From: Pseudomonadota bacterium | GTDB taxonomy: Bacteria > Pseudomonadota > Gammaproteobacteria > Burkholderiales > Burkholderiaceae_B | Assembly (NCBI GenBank): GCA_023439305.1 | Contig: JAEXOO010000003.1 | Coordinates: 62,001 to 126,000, forward strand | Reading direction: 5' to 3' | DNA length: 64,000 nucleotides | In this document: piece after piece, positions 45,689-55,999 of the stretch | Layout of the letters: every line of letters begins with the position of its first letter | How positions within the stretch are numbered: position 1 is the stretch's first letter | Notes under the pieces: generated by a model | Databases searched by the model: none | Seen by the model: only the letters and a program-made list of their open reading frames with translations | What the model was told of the DNA's origin: nothing | Position numbers and translations under genes: made by a program

Positions 45689-47014
45689 ATGTCTCAGTCC
45701 TACTTCCCGCGCTGGCGTCGTGTCTCCGGCAGCGAGCCGGGTACCGTGGTGCAGCCCGATGAATGCCTGGCTACACCGCAGAATATCGCCATGGGAGCGC
45801 AGCACGTGGTGGCCATGTTCGGCTCCACCATCCTCGCTCCCTTGTTGATGGGCTTCGATCCCAATCTGGCCATTCTGATGTCCGGCATCGGCACCCTGAT
45901 CTTCTTTGTGTTCGTGGGTGGTCGGGTTCCCAGCTACTTGGGGTCGAGCTTTGCCTTCATCGGCGGGGTGATCGCAGTCACCGGCTATGCCGGCAGCGGC
46001 GCCAATCCCAATATCGGTGTTGCGCTGGGCGCCATTATTGTGTGTGGCCTGGTCTATACCCTGATCGGCCTGTTGGTCTGGATCTTCAACGCCCGCACGC
46101 AAGGCGGCGCCGCACGCTGGATCAACAACTGGATGCCTCCGGTCGTGACCGGCGCCATTGTTGCCGTGATCGGTCTGAACCTGGCCCCTATCGCCGCCAA
46201 GGGCGCCATGGGCGGGGGCACGTTTGATTCGCTGATGGCCTTGATGACGGTGCTGTGCGTGGGCGGGATTGCTGTCTATACCCGCGGGGTGGTGCAGCGC
46301 CTGCTGATTCTGGTGGGGTTGATCGTCGCTTGCGCGCTGTACTGGCTGTTTACCAATGTCATGGGCTATGGCACGCCCGTTGATTTCTCGGGTATTCAGC
46401 GGGCGGCCTGGCTGGGGCTGCCGTCCTTCGCCTCGCCCGTCTTCGAGGCCCATGCGATGACCGTCATCGTTCCGGTGGCAATTATCCTGGTGGCGGAGAA
46501 TCTCGGGCACATCAAGGCCGTCAGCGCCATGACGGGCCAGGATCTGGATGGGTATCTGGGCCGGGCTTTTGTGGGCGACGGCGTGGCCACCATGCTGTCG
46601 GGGGCGGTGGGCGGCACCGGCGTCACTACGTATGCCGAGAACATCGGCGTAATGGCGGCGACGCGCATCTATTCGACACTGGTCTTCGCTTTTGCTGCCG
46701 TGATTGCGATTTTCCTGGGATTCTCGCCCAAGTTCGGCGCCGTGATCCAAGCTATCCCCGGTCCGGTGCTGGGCGGAATGTCTATTGTGGTGTTCGGCCT
46801 GATCGCCATTGCGGGTGCCCGCATCTGGGTGGTGAATCAGGTGGATTTCAGTGATAACCGCAATTTGCTGGTGGCAGCGGTAACCTTGATTCTGGGCGCA
46901 GGAAACTTTTCCTTGCAATTCGGCGTCATCCGTCTGGACGGCATCGGCTGCGCGACCTTCGGCGCCATCATCTTGCATGCGTTGCTGCGTGGACGCGGCG
47001 AATCACGCGGCTAA
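45689..47014 (+). CDS. NCS2 family nucleobase permease (uracil/xanthine type)
   Basis: A 441-residue symporter with about fourteen helices. QNIAMGAQHVVAMFGSTILAP near the N-terminus contains the conserved Q-H motif of helix 1, and VAENLGHIKAVSAMTG and GAVGGTGVTTYAENIGVMAATR match the substrate-site helices of UraA/RutG. The TYAENIG motif favours uracil over purines, but xanthine carriers are close relatives. A TTG at 45674 is in frame; the ATG at 45689 is used. A weak terminator follows at 47128-47155. Confidence 0.92.
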   Translation: MSQSYFPRWRRVSGSEPGTVVQPDECLATPQNIAMGAQHVVAMFGSTILAPLLMGFDPNLAILMSGIGTLIFFVFVGGRVPSYLGSSFAFIGGVIAVTGYAGSGANPNIGVALGAIIVCGLVYTLIGLLVWIFNARTQGGAARWINNWMPPVVTGAIVAVIGLNLAPIAAKGAMGGGTFDSLMALMTVLCVGGIAVYTRGVVQRLLILVGLIVACALYWLFTNVMGYGTPVDFSGIQRAAWLGLPSFASPVFEAHAMTVIVPVAIILVAENLGHIKAVSAMTGQDLDGYLGRAFVGDGVATMLSGAVGGTGVTTYAENIGVMAATRIYSTLVFAFAAVIAIFLGFSPKFGAVIQAIPGPVLGGMSIVVFGLIAIAGARIWVVNQVDFSDNRNLLVAAVTLILGAGNFSLQFGVIRLDGIGCATFGAIILHALLRGRGESRG

Positions 47015-47127
47015 GCCTGCGTATTTTCCTCCTGAGCCAGGGCGACGCGTCGTCGTCAGCCCTGCCAAATCCCTGCCTGGGGTAGGGGCTTGCTATTTTC
47101 GGACAGTTTGCCGACAATAGCTTTGAC

Positions 47128-47155
47128 AGCCCCGACTTCTGGCGGGGATTTTTTT
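47128..47155 (+). terminator. Possible terminator between NCS2 permease and greA
   Basis: CCCCG and CGGGG (47130-47147) followed by ATTTTTTT. It is 110 bp after the permease stop and 110 bp before greA, so it could terminate the permease transcript or attenuate greA. Confidence 0.55.
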
Positions 47156-47262
47156 CGCCGAAGCCTCGTTTCGGCAGGGCATCCGTCCCGAATTACCGTT
47201 CTCCCCCCATTTTCCAGGCGCTCCCGCTGCGGAGCGTCTTTTACTTGTTGAGCAGGAATATC

Positions 47263-47739
47263 ATGTCTGCGATCCCACTGACTGCGCAGGGCGCACAACG
47301 TTTGCAAGTCGAATTACACCGCCTCAAGACGGTGGAACGTCCCGATGTCATCAACGCCATCGCCGAAGCGCGCGCGCAGGGCGACTTGTCCGAGAACGCC
47401 GAGTACGATGCCGCCCGAGAGCGCCAGGGTTTCATCGAAGGCCGCATCAGCGAGCTGGAAGGCACACTGTCCAACGCCCAGATCATCGAGCCGGCCACAT
47501 TGCAGGCCGACGGCCGCATTGTCTTTGGCGCCACGGTCGAGATCGAAGAACTGGAATCGGGCAATACCGTGACCTATCAGATCGTGGGCGATGTCGAGGC
47601 AGACATCCGCGCCAACAAGATTTCGATTTCCAGCCCGGTGGCGCGCGCCTTGATCGGCAAGTCCGAGGGTGACGTGGTCGAGGTCAAGGCTCCGGCCGGC
47701 ATCCGCGAATACGAAATCATCGGCATCAATTACATCTGA
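47263..47739 (+). CDS. greA: Transcription elongation factor GreA
   Basis: A 158-residue factor, the same length as E. coli GreA, that inserts a coiled coil into the RNA polymerase secondary channel and triggers transcript cleavage. The coiled-coil tip motif GDLSENAEYDAARERQ with its two acidic residues is at about 42-57, and the C-terminal FKBP-like domain ends in PAGIREYEIIGINYI. The frame extends upstream to 47245, but the ATG at 47263 is preceded by AGGAAT and gives the standard MSAIPLT start. Confidence 0.97.
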   Translation: MSAIPLTAQGAQRLQVELHRLKTVERPDVINAIAEARAQGDLSENAEYDAARERQGFIEGRISELEGTLSNAQIIEPATLQADGRIVFGATVEIEELESGNTVTYQIVGDVEADIRANKISISSPVARALIGKSEGDVVEVKAPAGIREYEIIGINYI

Positions 47740-47792
47740 TGCAGATCGGGCAGAAGGCCTGCCCGCGGGGCGATTTGCCCCGACAGCAAAAG

Positions 47793-47822
47793 AAAGGCCC
47801 CTGCATGGTTGCGGGGGCCTTA
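47793..47822. terminator. Bidirectional terminator between greA and yhbY
   Basis: AAGGCCCC and GGGGCCTT arms with a 12-nt loop. The T run is short on the plus strand (TTATAATTT) and longer on the minus strand (TTTCTTTT), so it may act mainly for the yhbY gene. Confidence 0.7.
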
Positions 47823-47843
47823 TAATTTACGGCAGTCGGGCGA

Positions 47844-48434
47844 TCAGCGCTTGCCGGACGACAGTCCGCGTCGGGCACCCGCCTTCAGGGACATGGCGCT
47901 GCCGCCGGTGCGGCGAGTGGCGCTGCGAGGCGCTGCCGGCTTGACGGCGGCAAACTTCTGCACGCCGCGCGGCGAGGCGGCGGCTTTCTTTTCTAGTGTG
48001 CTGTTGCGCTCGGTCTTCATTTCGGCGCGGCGAGCCCGCTCAGAACTGCGGGTGCGCTGCACCCCGGAGGCGGCCAGCTTCTTGGGCGTGTAAGGATCGG
48101 ACGGTTTGCGAACGGCGCGGGTCGGCTTTTCAGGAGCGGCCAGTACGGAAGGGCGCTCGGGATTGGGCTTGTAGACGGTCAGCATTTTGCCCAGGTGATG
48201 AACCGGGGCGGCATCCAGCGTTTCGCAGATGCGCTCGAGAATCTCCAGGCGGGCTTCGCGATCGTCGCCGGCCACACGGATCTTGATGAGCTGATGGGCC
48301 TGAAGGTGCACGCTGATTTCTTTCAGCACAGCCTCCGTCAGGCCGTTGTCCCCGATCAGGACAACTGGGCGCAAGGCGTGAGCAGCAGCACGAAGATCGC
48401 TGCGCTCATGAGGTGTAAGGTTGAGTTTTGGCAT
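47844..48434 (-). CDS. yhbY: YhbY-type CRM-domain RNA-binding protein with basic tail
   Basis: A 196-residue protein. Residues 1-95 are the CRM domain of YhbY, with HALRPVVLIGDNGLTEAV containing the GxxG loop; YhbY binds pre-50S ribosomal particles in E. coli. The family is normally about 97 residues. Here about 100 further residues form a low-complexity tail rich in Arg, Lys, Ala and Ser (about residues 100-196), likely disordered and RNA-binding. It is divergent from rlmE, with only 17 bp between the two start codons. Confidence 0.92.
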   Translation of the reverse strand: MPKLNLTPHERSDLRAAAHALRPVVLIGDNGLTEAVLKEISVHLQAHQLIKIRVAGDDREARLEILERICETLDAAPVHHLGKMLTVYKPNPERPSVLAAPEKPTRAVRKPSDPYTPKKLAASGVQRTRSSERARRAEMKTERNSTLEKKAAASPRGVQKFAAVKPAAPRSATRRTGGSAMSLKAGARRGLSSGKR

Positions 48435-48451
48435 AAAGAGATTGTACGGGA

Positions 48452-49090
48452 ATGGCCAAGAAAAAATTCTCTAAAGATTGGGTTCATCAGCATATAAATG
48501 ACCCCTACGTCAAACTGGCGCAACAAAAAGGGTATCGCGCGCGCGCGGCCTTCAAACTGAGTGAAATCCTGGATCTGGAGAAAATTCCTGTCAAGGGCAA
48601 AGTGGTCGTGGACCTGGGCTCCACACCGGGAAGCTGGTCGCAGATGCTGCGCGAACGCATGGTGGGCCCCGGCGGAGCTGTGGATGGGCGCATTATCGCA
48701 CTGGATATCCTGGAAATGGAACCGATTGCGGGGGTGGAGTTCATGCAAGGGGATTTTCGCGATGACGAAATGCTCGAGCGGCTGCACGCCAGCCTGAACG
48801 GCGCGCCGGTAGACCTTGTAATTTCTGATATGGCCCCCAATCTATCTGGTGTGGCATCGGCCGATTCGGCTCGCATCCAGCATTTGTGCGATCTGGCGCT
48901 GGAATTTGCTACAGAACATCTCACTCCCGACGGGGCGCTGATCGTCAAAGCGTTTCACGGTAGTGGTTTTTCCCAGATCGTGGAATCTTTCAAGCAGAAA
49001 TTTGTCAGAGTGGTGGAACGCAAACCGAAGGCGTCGCGCGATAAATCCTCTGAAACTTTTCTGGTTGCCCGCGGCCTGAAGGCCAGGTAA
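48452..49090 (+). CDS. rlmE: 23S rRNA (uridine-2552-2'-O)-methyltransferase
   Basis: A 212-residue FtsJ/RrmJ enzyme that methylates U2552 in the A loop of 23S rRNA on the 50S subunit. The SAM-binding DLGSTPGSW is at 54-62, and the K-D-K-E catalytic tetrad is K35, D126, K166 and E201. It is divergent from yhbY and upstream of ftsH, the same association as in E. coli. Confidence 0.97.
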   Translation: MAKKKFSKDWVHQHINDPYVKLAQQKGYRARAAFKLSEILDLEKIPVKGKVVVDLGSTPGSWSQMLRERMVGPGGAVDGRIIALDILEMEPIAGVEFMQGDFRDDEMLERLHASLNGAPVDLVISDMAPNLSGVASADSARIQHLCDLALEFATEHLTPDGALIVKAFHGSGFSQIVESFKQKFVRVVERKPKASRDKSSETFLVARGLKAR

Positions 49091-49197
49091 TTTATGACTT
49101 GCCGATCTCGGGATCGGGTAGAATGAACTAGATATGGGGCTTGTTCAGGTGTGTGTCAGCATATTTGGCAAGTTATCGCAATCGCAGGAGATTGGCT

Positions 49198-51105
<1,908 letters not shown>

Positions 51106-51129
51106 CACTCCATAGGCACTGCCTATTTC

Positions 51130-51972
51130 ATGAATCACTACGAGTGGTCTTGTGGGCGCTTCCAGCTTGGGCTGGAGCGCCCTTTGGTTATGGGGATCGT
51201 GAATGTCACGCCCGATTCCTTTTACGACGGCAACCAGCATGCCGATCTGCCACGGGCGCTGGACCATGCCCATCAATTGATTGCTGACGGCGCGGACATT
51301 CTGGACATAGGCGGGGAATCGACCCGGCCGGGCGCCGATCCGGTGTCGCTGGAACAGGAAATGGGGCGCGTTATTCCTTTGCTGGAAGCCTTGCGTCCCA
51401 CCGGGGTGGCCTTGTCGGTAGACACCTTCAAGCCGGAAATCATGCGTGCCAGCTTGGCGGCCGGGGCCGATATCATCAACGATATCTATGCTCTGCGCAT
51501 GCCGGGCGCCCTGGAGGCGGTGGTGGACAGCGACTGCGGCTTGTGCGTCATGCACATGCAGGGCGAACCGCGCACGATGCAGCTTGAGCCGCACTACGAT
51601 GACGTGGTGACACAAGTGCGTGACTTTCTGCAGGAACGCTGTGACGTTTTGCAGCAGCATGGCGTCGCCTCCCGGCGTATTATGCTGGATCCCGGTTTTG
51701 GCTTCGGAAAAACGGCTGCTCATAATTATCAGTTGCTCAAGGGGCTGGAGCAGGCGCATGTGCCTGGTTATCCCTTCTTGATTGGCTTGTCGCGCAAGTC
51801 CATGATCGGTCAGGTGACCGGCAAGCCGGTGAATCAACGTCTTATTGGTAGTCTGTCGGCAGCCTTGGCCTGTGTGGCCAGAGGTGCAAAAGTTGTCCGT
51901 GTCCATGACGTCGCTGCGATGCGAGAAGCCCTGGACGTCTGGAATGCTGTTGAATATGGAGTCTCTGAATGA
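51130..51972 (+). CDS. folP: Dihydropteroate synthase
   Basis: A 280-residue TIM-barrel enzyme that joins pABA to dihydropterin pyrophosphate in folate synthesis, the target of sulfonamides. Diagnostic motifs: VMGIVNVTPDSFYDG (about 19-33), DILDIGGESTRPGAD (about 54-68), DPGFGFGKT and the C-terminal RVHDV. The stop overlaps the glmM start (ATGA). The ftsH-folP-glmM order is the common proteobacterial one. Confidence 0.97.
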   Translation: MNHYEWSCGRFQLGLERPLVMGIVNVTPDSFYDGNQHADLPRALDHAHQLIADGADILDIGGESTRPGADPVSLEQEMGRVIPLLEALRPTGVALSVDTFKPEIMRASLAAGADIINDIYALRMPGALEAVVDSDCGLCVMHMQGEPRTMQLEPHYDDVVTQVRDFLQERCDVLQQHGVASRRIMLDPGFGFGKTAAHNYQLLKGLEQAHVPGYPFLIGLSRKSMIGQVTGKPVNQRLIGSLSAALACVARGAKVVRVHDVAAMREALDVWNAVEYGVSE

Positions 51973-53312
51973 GCGAACGGAAGTATTTCGGCACCGATGG
52001 TGTCCGTGGTGAAGTCGGCGGTCCTACGATCAATCCTGAATTCGCCTTGCGCCTGGGCTATGCCGCCGGCAAGGTGCTGGCCGGCCAGCATCAGGGCAAA
52101 GGCCGCCCCACGGTCGTGATCGGCAAGGACACGCGCATTTCCGGCTATATGCTGGAATCTGCGCTGGAAGCGGGCCTGTCCGCGGCGGGTATTGATGTGC
52201 TGTTGGCCGGGCCAGTGCCTACGCCCGCCGTCGCTTATCTGACGCGCACCTTGCGCCTGGCGGCCGGTATTGTGATCTCCGCCTCGCACAACCCTTATTA
52301 CGACAATGGCATCAAGTTTTTCTCCGCCCAGGGCACCAAGCTGCCGGACGAGGTCGAGCTGAAGATCGAGCAAGCCATTGATGAACCCATGCAATGGGTC
52401 AAATCCGAGTCTCTGGGCCGCGCCCGCCGCCTGGAAGATTCAGCGGGCCGTTATATCGAGTTCTGCAAAAGTACCTTTCCCAACGAGCTGGACCTGAATG
52501 GCCTGAAGATCGTGGTAGATGCCGCGCATGGCGCTGCCTACAACATCGCGCCGCACGTGTTTCGCGAGTTGGGCGCGGAAGTGGTCGCGATAGGTGTGCA
52601 GCCGGACGGCTTCAATATCAACAAGGAAGTCGGAGCGACTTACCCGGAGCGTCTGGCCGAAGAAGTGCGCAAGCACGGAGCGGACCTGGGCATTGCCCTG
52701 GACGGCGATGCTGATCGTCTGCAGATGGTCGATGCGCAAGGCCGCATTTATAACGGCGACGAACTGCTGTATCTGATTGTGCGTGACCGCCAGCAGACAC
52801 AGGCTGTTCAGGGCGTCGTCGGGACCTTGATGACGAATTTCGGCTTCGAGAAAAGCATGCGCGATCTGGGCATAGCGTTTGAGCGTGCCAAAGTGGGCGA
52901 CCGCTATGTGCTGGAGTTGATGCAGCAGCGAGGCTGGCAGTATGGCGGCGAAAGCTCCGGCCATCTGCTGTGCCTGGACTGGCATACCACAGGTGATGGC
53001 ATTATTGCCGCTCTGCAGGTATTGACGGCTTTATGCCACAGTCGCAAGACGCTGTCCGAGCTGCTGGTGGACCTGAAGATGTATCCGCAAATCATGGTCA
53101 ACGTACCCCTGACACCCGGCCAGGACTGGCAGAGCCATGCAGGCTTGAAAACGGCCAAGACCCAGGTGGAAAGCCAGTTGGGCGAGCGCGGACGAGTTCT
53201 GATCCGGGCCTCGGGCACCGAGCCCAAGCTGCGTCTGATGGTCGAAGCCGAGGATGCTGATCTGGCGCAATCGGGAATTGACGCCCTACTTGCGGTGGAT
53301 TTAACGAAATAG
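51969..53312 (+). CDS. glmM: Phosphoglucosamine mutase
   Basis: A 447-residue enzyme that interconverts glucosamine 6- and 1-phosphate for UDP-GlcNAc, hence for peptidoglycan and LPS. FGTDGVRG is at the N-terminus (7-14), the phosphoserine loop is ISASHNPYYDNGIK with catalytic Ser at about 106, the metal loop is DGDADR, and the C-terminal phosphate-binding loop is IRASGTEPKLR. Length is normal (445 in E. coli). Coupled to folP by a 4-bp overlap. Confidence 0.97.
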   Translation: MSERKYFGTDGVRGEVGGPTINPEFALRLGYAAGKVLAGQHQGKGRPTVVIGKDTRISGYMLESALEAGLSAAGIDVLLAGPVPTPAVAYLTRTLRLAAGIVISASHNPYYDNGIKFFSAQGTKLPDEVELKIEQAIDEPMQWVKSESLGRARRLEDSAGRYIEFCKSTFPNELDLNGLKIVVDAAHGAAYNIAPHVFRELGAEVVAIGVQPDGFNINKEVGATYPERLAEEVRKHGADLGIALDGDADRLQMVDAQGRIYNGDELLYLIVRDRQQTQAVQGVVGTLMTNFGFEKSMRDLGIAFERAKVGDRYVLELMQQRGWQYGGESSGHLLCLDWHTTGDGIIAALQVLTALCHSRKTLSELLVDLKMYPQIMVNVPLTPGQDWQSHAGLKTAKTQVESQLGERGRVLIRASGTEPKLRLMVEAEDADLAQSGIDALLAVDLTK

Positions 53313-53380
53313 TAATTTGACTATCAAAAACCTGAAACATTGCTTGTGCATCATGCACTAAAGTTTTTGGAGTCATCACG

Positions 53381-54163
53381 ATGCTAGATCTTGAGCGTGC
53401 ACGATCCGCAGCTGACCTGGGCAATACCTGGGCTGGCCACACTGTTGGGGGCTTGGCTTTGCGTTTGGCTCGTACAGACGAAGAGCTCGAGGTCCTGCAA
53501 CGTTTGCGGTTCCAGGTTTTTACCGAAGAGATGAATGCGGTTTTTCCCGACCAGCATACCGGTCTGGATACGGATCGCTTTGATCAATGGTGCGAACATT
53601 TCATGGTGTCCGAGCCCGAAAACAATCGGGTCATCGGCACCTATCGCCTGCTGACGCCTGAAAAGGCCACGCTGGCGGGTGCCTATTACTCGGAGTCCGA
53701 GTTCGACATCAGCGCACTGGACGCATTGCGTCCCAGCCTGGTCGAAGTCGGGCGATCCTGCATCCACCCGGATTTTCGCAATGGATCGGCCATCATGATG
53801 CTGTGGGGCGGCATAGCCGCGCTCATGCGCATGGGAGGCTATCGCTACCTGTTGGGCTGCGCCAGCGTCAGCCTGCGCGATGATGGCGTGACGGCAGCCG
53901 AAGTCTGGCGGGTGGCCCGCAAGTCCATGCAGGAGCATCCTGGCGTACCTCAGGTGCGTCCGCTGAACCGCTATCCGGTCGAACGCTTGGACAGCGATCT
54001 GCCGGCGCGGATTCCGCCTCTGATCAAAGGCTACCTCAAGCTGGGCGCCACGATCTGCGGCGAACCGGCATGGGATCCGGATTTCAATACCGCTGATTTT
54101 CCCGTGCTACTGGATCTGCACGCCATGGATGAGCGTTACAAGCGCCATTTCGGTCTGCTCTGA
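53381..54163 (+). CDS. olsB: OlsB-like GNAT N-acyltransferase
   Basis: A 260-residue GNAT-fold protein. The first half (LALRLARTDEELEVLQRLRFQVFTEEM) and the block VEVGRSCIHPDFRNG are typical of OlsB, which transfers a 3-hydroxyacyl chain from ACP to ornithine to make lyso-ornithine lipid. Ornithine lipids are known in Bordetella. No olsA acyltransferase follows; it may lie elsewhere. Other members of this family acylate different amines, so the symbol is tentative. The gene has its own 68-bp gap after glmM and ends at a strong terminator. Confidence 0.75.
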   Translation: MLDLERARSAADLGNTWAGHTVGGLALRLARTDEELEVLQRLRFQVFTEEMNAVFPDQHTGLDTDRFDQWCEHFMVSEPENNRVIGTYRLLTPEKATLAGAYYSESEFDISALDALRPSLVEVGRSCIHPDFRNGSAIMMLWGGIAALMRMGGYRYLLGCASVSLRDDGVTAAEVWRVARKSMQEHPGVPQVRPLNRYPVERLDSDLPARIPPLIKGYLKLGATICGEPAWDPDFNTADFPVLLDLHAMDERYKRHFGLL

Positions 54164-54178
54164 CCGGTATACGGAAGT

Positions 54179-54212
54179 AAAAAAAAGCGCATCGTATCGA
54201 TGCGTTTTTTTT
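54179..54212. terminator. Bidirectional terminator between olsB-like gene and ppx
   Basis: An A run, then CGCATCG-TAT-CGATGCG, then a T run. The outer GGAAG and CTTCC extend the symmetry. It serves the convergent olsB-like and ppx genes. Confidence 0.88.
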
Positions 54213-54269
54213 GCTTCCGGGCGGGACCGGCCCAGGGCACAGGCCGCTGGCAAGGACCTTTCGCCGTTG

Positions 54270-55760
54270 TCAGGCCAGCTCCAGCGTCAGGTCGTTATGG
54301 TCGGTCTGCCAGGCCTGGACTTCGGCCAGCAGCGAGGCATGTGACAGGGGATGGGTCGCCATCCAATCTTGATCCTGATGAATCAGGACAGTTTTGCCCC
54401 GCAGTTCGATGCGTAGTGGCAGTTTGTCCATGTCTTCGCGGCGGCGCATCAGCATGACGGCCAGGCGCAGGCTGAGCAGGGTCAGCCACCAGGCATTGCT
54501 GGTGTCAAAACGTTTGAGCTTGCCCAGCTTGCCCTGGTGACCCATGCTCAGAAAGCTGAGCATGGCCTGGTCGTCGTTGGAAAAGCCAGGCATATCAGCA
54601 TGTTCCAGAACGTAGGCGGTATGTTTGTGGTAGTCGGCGTGCGCGATGCTCAGGCCGACTTCATGCAGTTCGGCGGCCCAGCCGAGCTGGCGCGATAGTT
54701 CTTGTGTCTCTGGCGAATCCGGCAGGCGCAACTCGTTGAACAACTGTTCGGCGGCGGCGCGCACGCGATGCGACTGGCGGGTGTCCACATGGTAGCGCTT
54801 GATCATTTGCTGCACGGTCTGGGAGCGCTGGTCGTGTTCGGAGTCGCGGCCCAGCATGTCATACAGCACTCCGACTCGCAGGGCGCCTTCGCCCGGCATC
54901 ATCTGGCGTATTTTCAATTCCTGGAAGGCCGCCATCATGATCGCCAGTCCGGCGGCCAGAACCGGCGCCCGGTGCGGCTTGACGCCGTGCAGCAGGCGCA
55001 TGTCCACCTTGCCGTCGTGCACCAGGCGCTTCTTGAGCAGTTCCATGCCTTCCAGGGTGATGCCCTTCTTGGACATGCCGTTTTCCTGCAGGATGGCAAT
55101 CAGGCCCTTGGCGGTGCCCGACGAGCCGTAGGCTTCCTGCCAGCCCGTCTTGCGATACTGGCGCGTGATGCCTTCCAGTTCGCGGCGGGCTGCCAATATC
55201 GCTTTCTGCATGCGATCTTCGGTGATGACACCGTCGGCAAAGAACTTGTCGGTATAGCTGACACAGCCCATATACAGAGACGACAGGAGCATGGGTTTGA
55301 GGCCCTTGCCGATGATGACCTCGGTGGAGCCACCGCCGATGTCGATCATCAGGCGCCGGTTGGGGGAGGGGGGGAGCTCGTTGCTGATGCCCGAGAAGAT
55401 CAGACGCGCTTCTTCGTGCCCCGAGATGACTTCGATCGGAAAGCCCAGCGCGGCTTCGGCGGCCGGCAGCACTTCGCTGAGATTGCGCGCCACGCGGAAG
55501 GTGTTGGTGGCGACAGCGCGTACCCGGTTGGGATGAAAGCCCTGCAGACGCTCATTGAAGCGTTGGAGGATGACCACGGCGCGGTCGATCGCGTCGGGGC
55601 TGATGTATTTGTCGGGGCCCATGCCGGCAGCCAGCCGGACGGATTCATTCAGGCGGTCTATCGCATAGATCTGGGCATGGCCATTGTGCTGGACGACGCG
55701 TCCGATGGACAGGCGAAAGCTGTTGGAGCCGAGATCCACGGCGGCGAGAAGTTGTTCCAT
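54270..55760 (-). CDS. ppx: Exopolyphosphatase
   Basis: A 496-residue ASKHA-fold enzyme that removes terminal phosphate from polyphosphate; some family members also hydrolyse pppGpp. AAVDLGSNSFRL (6-17) is the first phosphate loop, ATNTFRVARN and SGHEEARLIFSG are the next conserved blocks, and DIGGGSTE is the second phosphate loop. The C-terminal HD-like region (HEVGLSIAHADYHKH) is present, so the enzyme is full length. It is divergent from ppk1 (239 bp between starts). Confidence 0.95.
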   Translation of the reverse strand: MEQLLAAVDLGSNSFRLSIGRVVQHNGHAQIYAIDRLNESVRLAAGMGPDKYISPDAIDRAVVILQRFNERLQGFHPNRVRAVATNTFRVARNLSEVLPAAEAALGFPIEVISGHEEARLIFSGISNELPPSPNRRLMIDIGGGSTEVIIGKGLKPMLLSSLYMGCVSYTDKFFADGVITEDRMQKAILAARRELEGITRQYRKTGWQEAYGSSGTAKGLIAILQENGMSKKGITLEGMELLKKRLVHDGKVDMRLLHGVKPHRAPVLAAGLAIMMAAFQELKIRQMMPGEGALRVGVLYDMLGRDSEHDQRSQTVQQMIKRYHVDTRQSHRVRAAAEQLFNELRLPDSPETQELSRQLGWAAELHEVGLSIAHADYHKHTAYVLEHADMPGFSNDDQAMLSFLSMGHQGKLGKLKRFDTSNAWWLTLLSLRLAVMLMRRREDMDKLPLRIELRGKTVLIHQDQDWMATHPLSHASLLAEVQAWQTDHNDLTLELA

Positions 55761-55999
55761 GAGGAATCGCTGAGGATGAATACTGTGCGATTATAAGGAC
55801 ATTAATCGTGTGGTTTGTTACATAACCCTGAATATTCGCAAAAGATGAGTATTTGGCTCAAGACGGCCTACGGCATCTCTTTCAGGGCAGGAAGCTGTGG
55901 CAGATGACGATAGACGTGGCGTGATGTTCATAGAACAGTAATATTCATGTAGTAAAAGTCTGTCGATCCCTTCTTCCATTGTTGGATAACGACCTCACC

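Noticed and set aside
55761..55999. Possible Pho box in the ppx-ppk1 gap (TTGTTACATAACCCTGAAT near 55814)
   Set aside because: Only one half resembles the TGTCA unit and the second half is poor, unlike the clear array before pstS.
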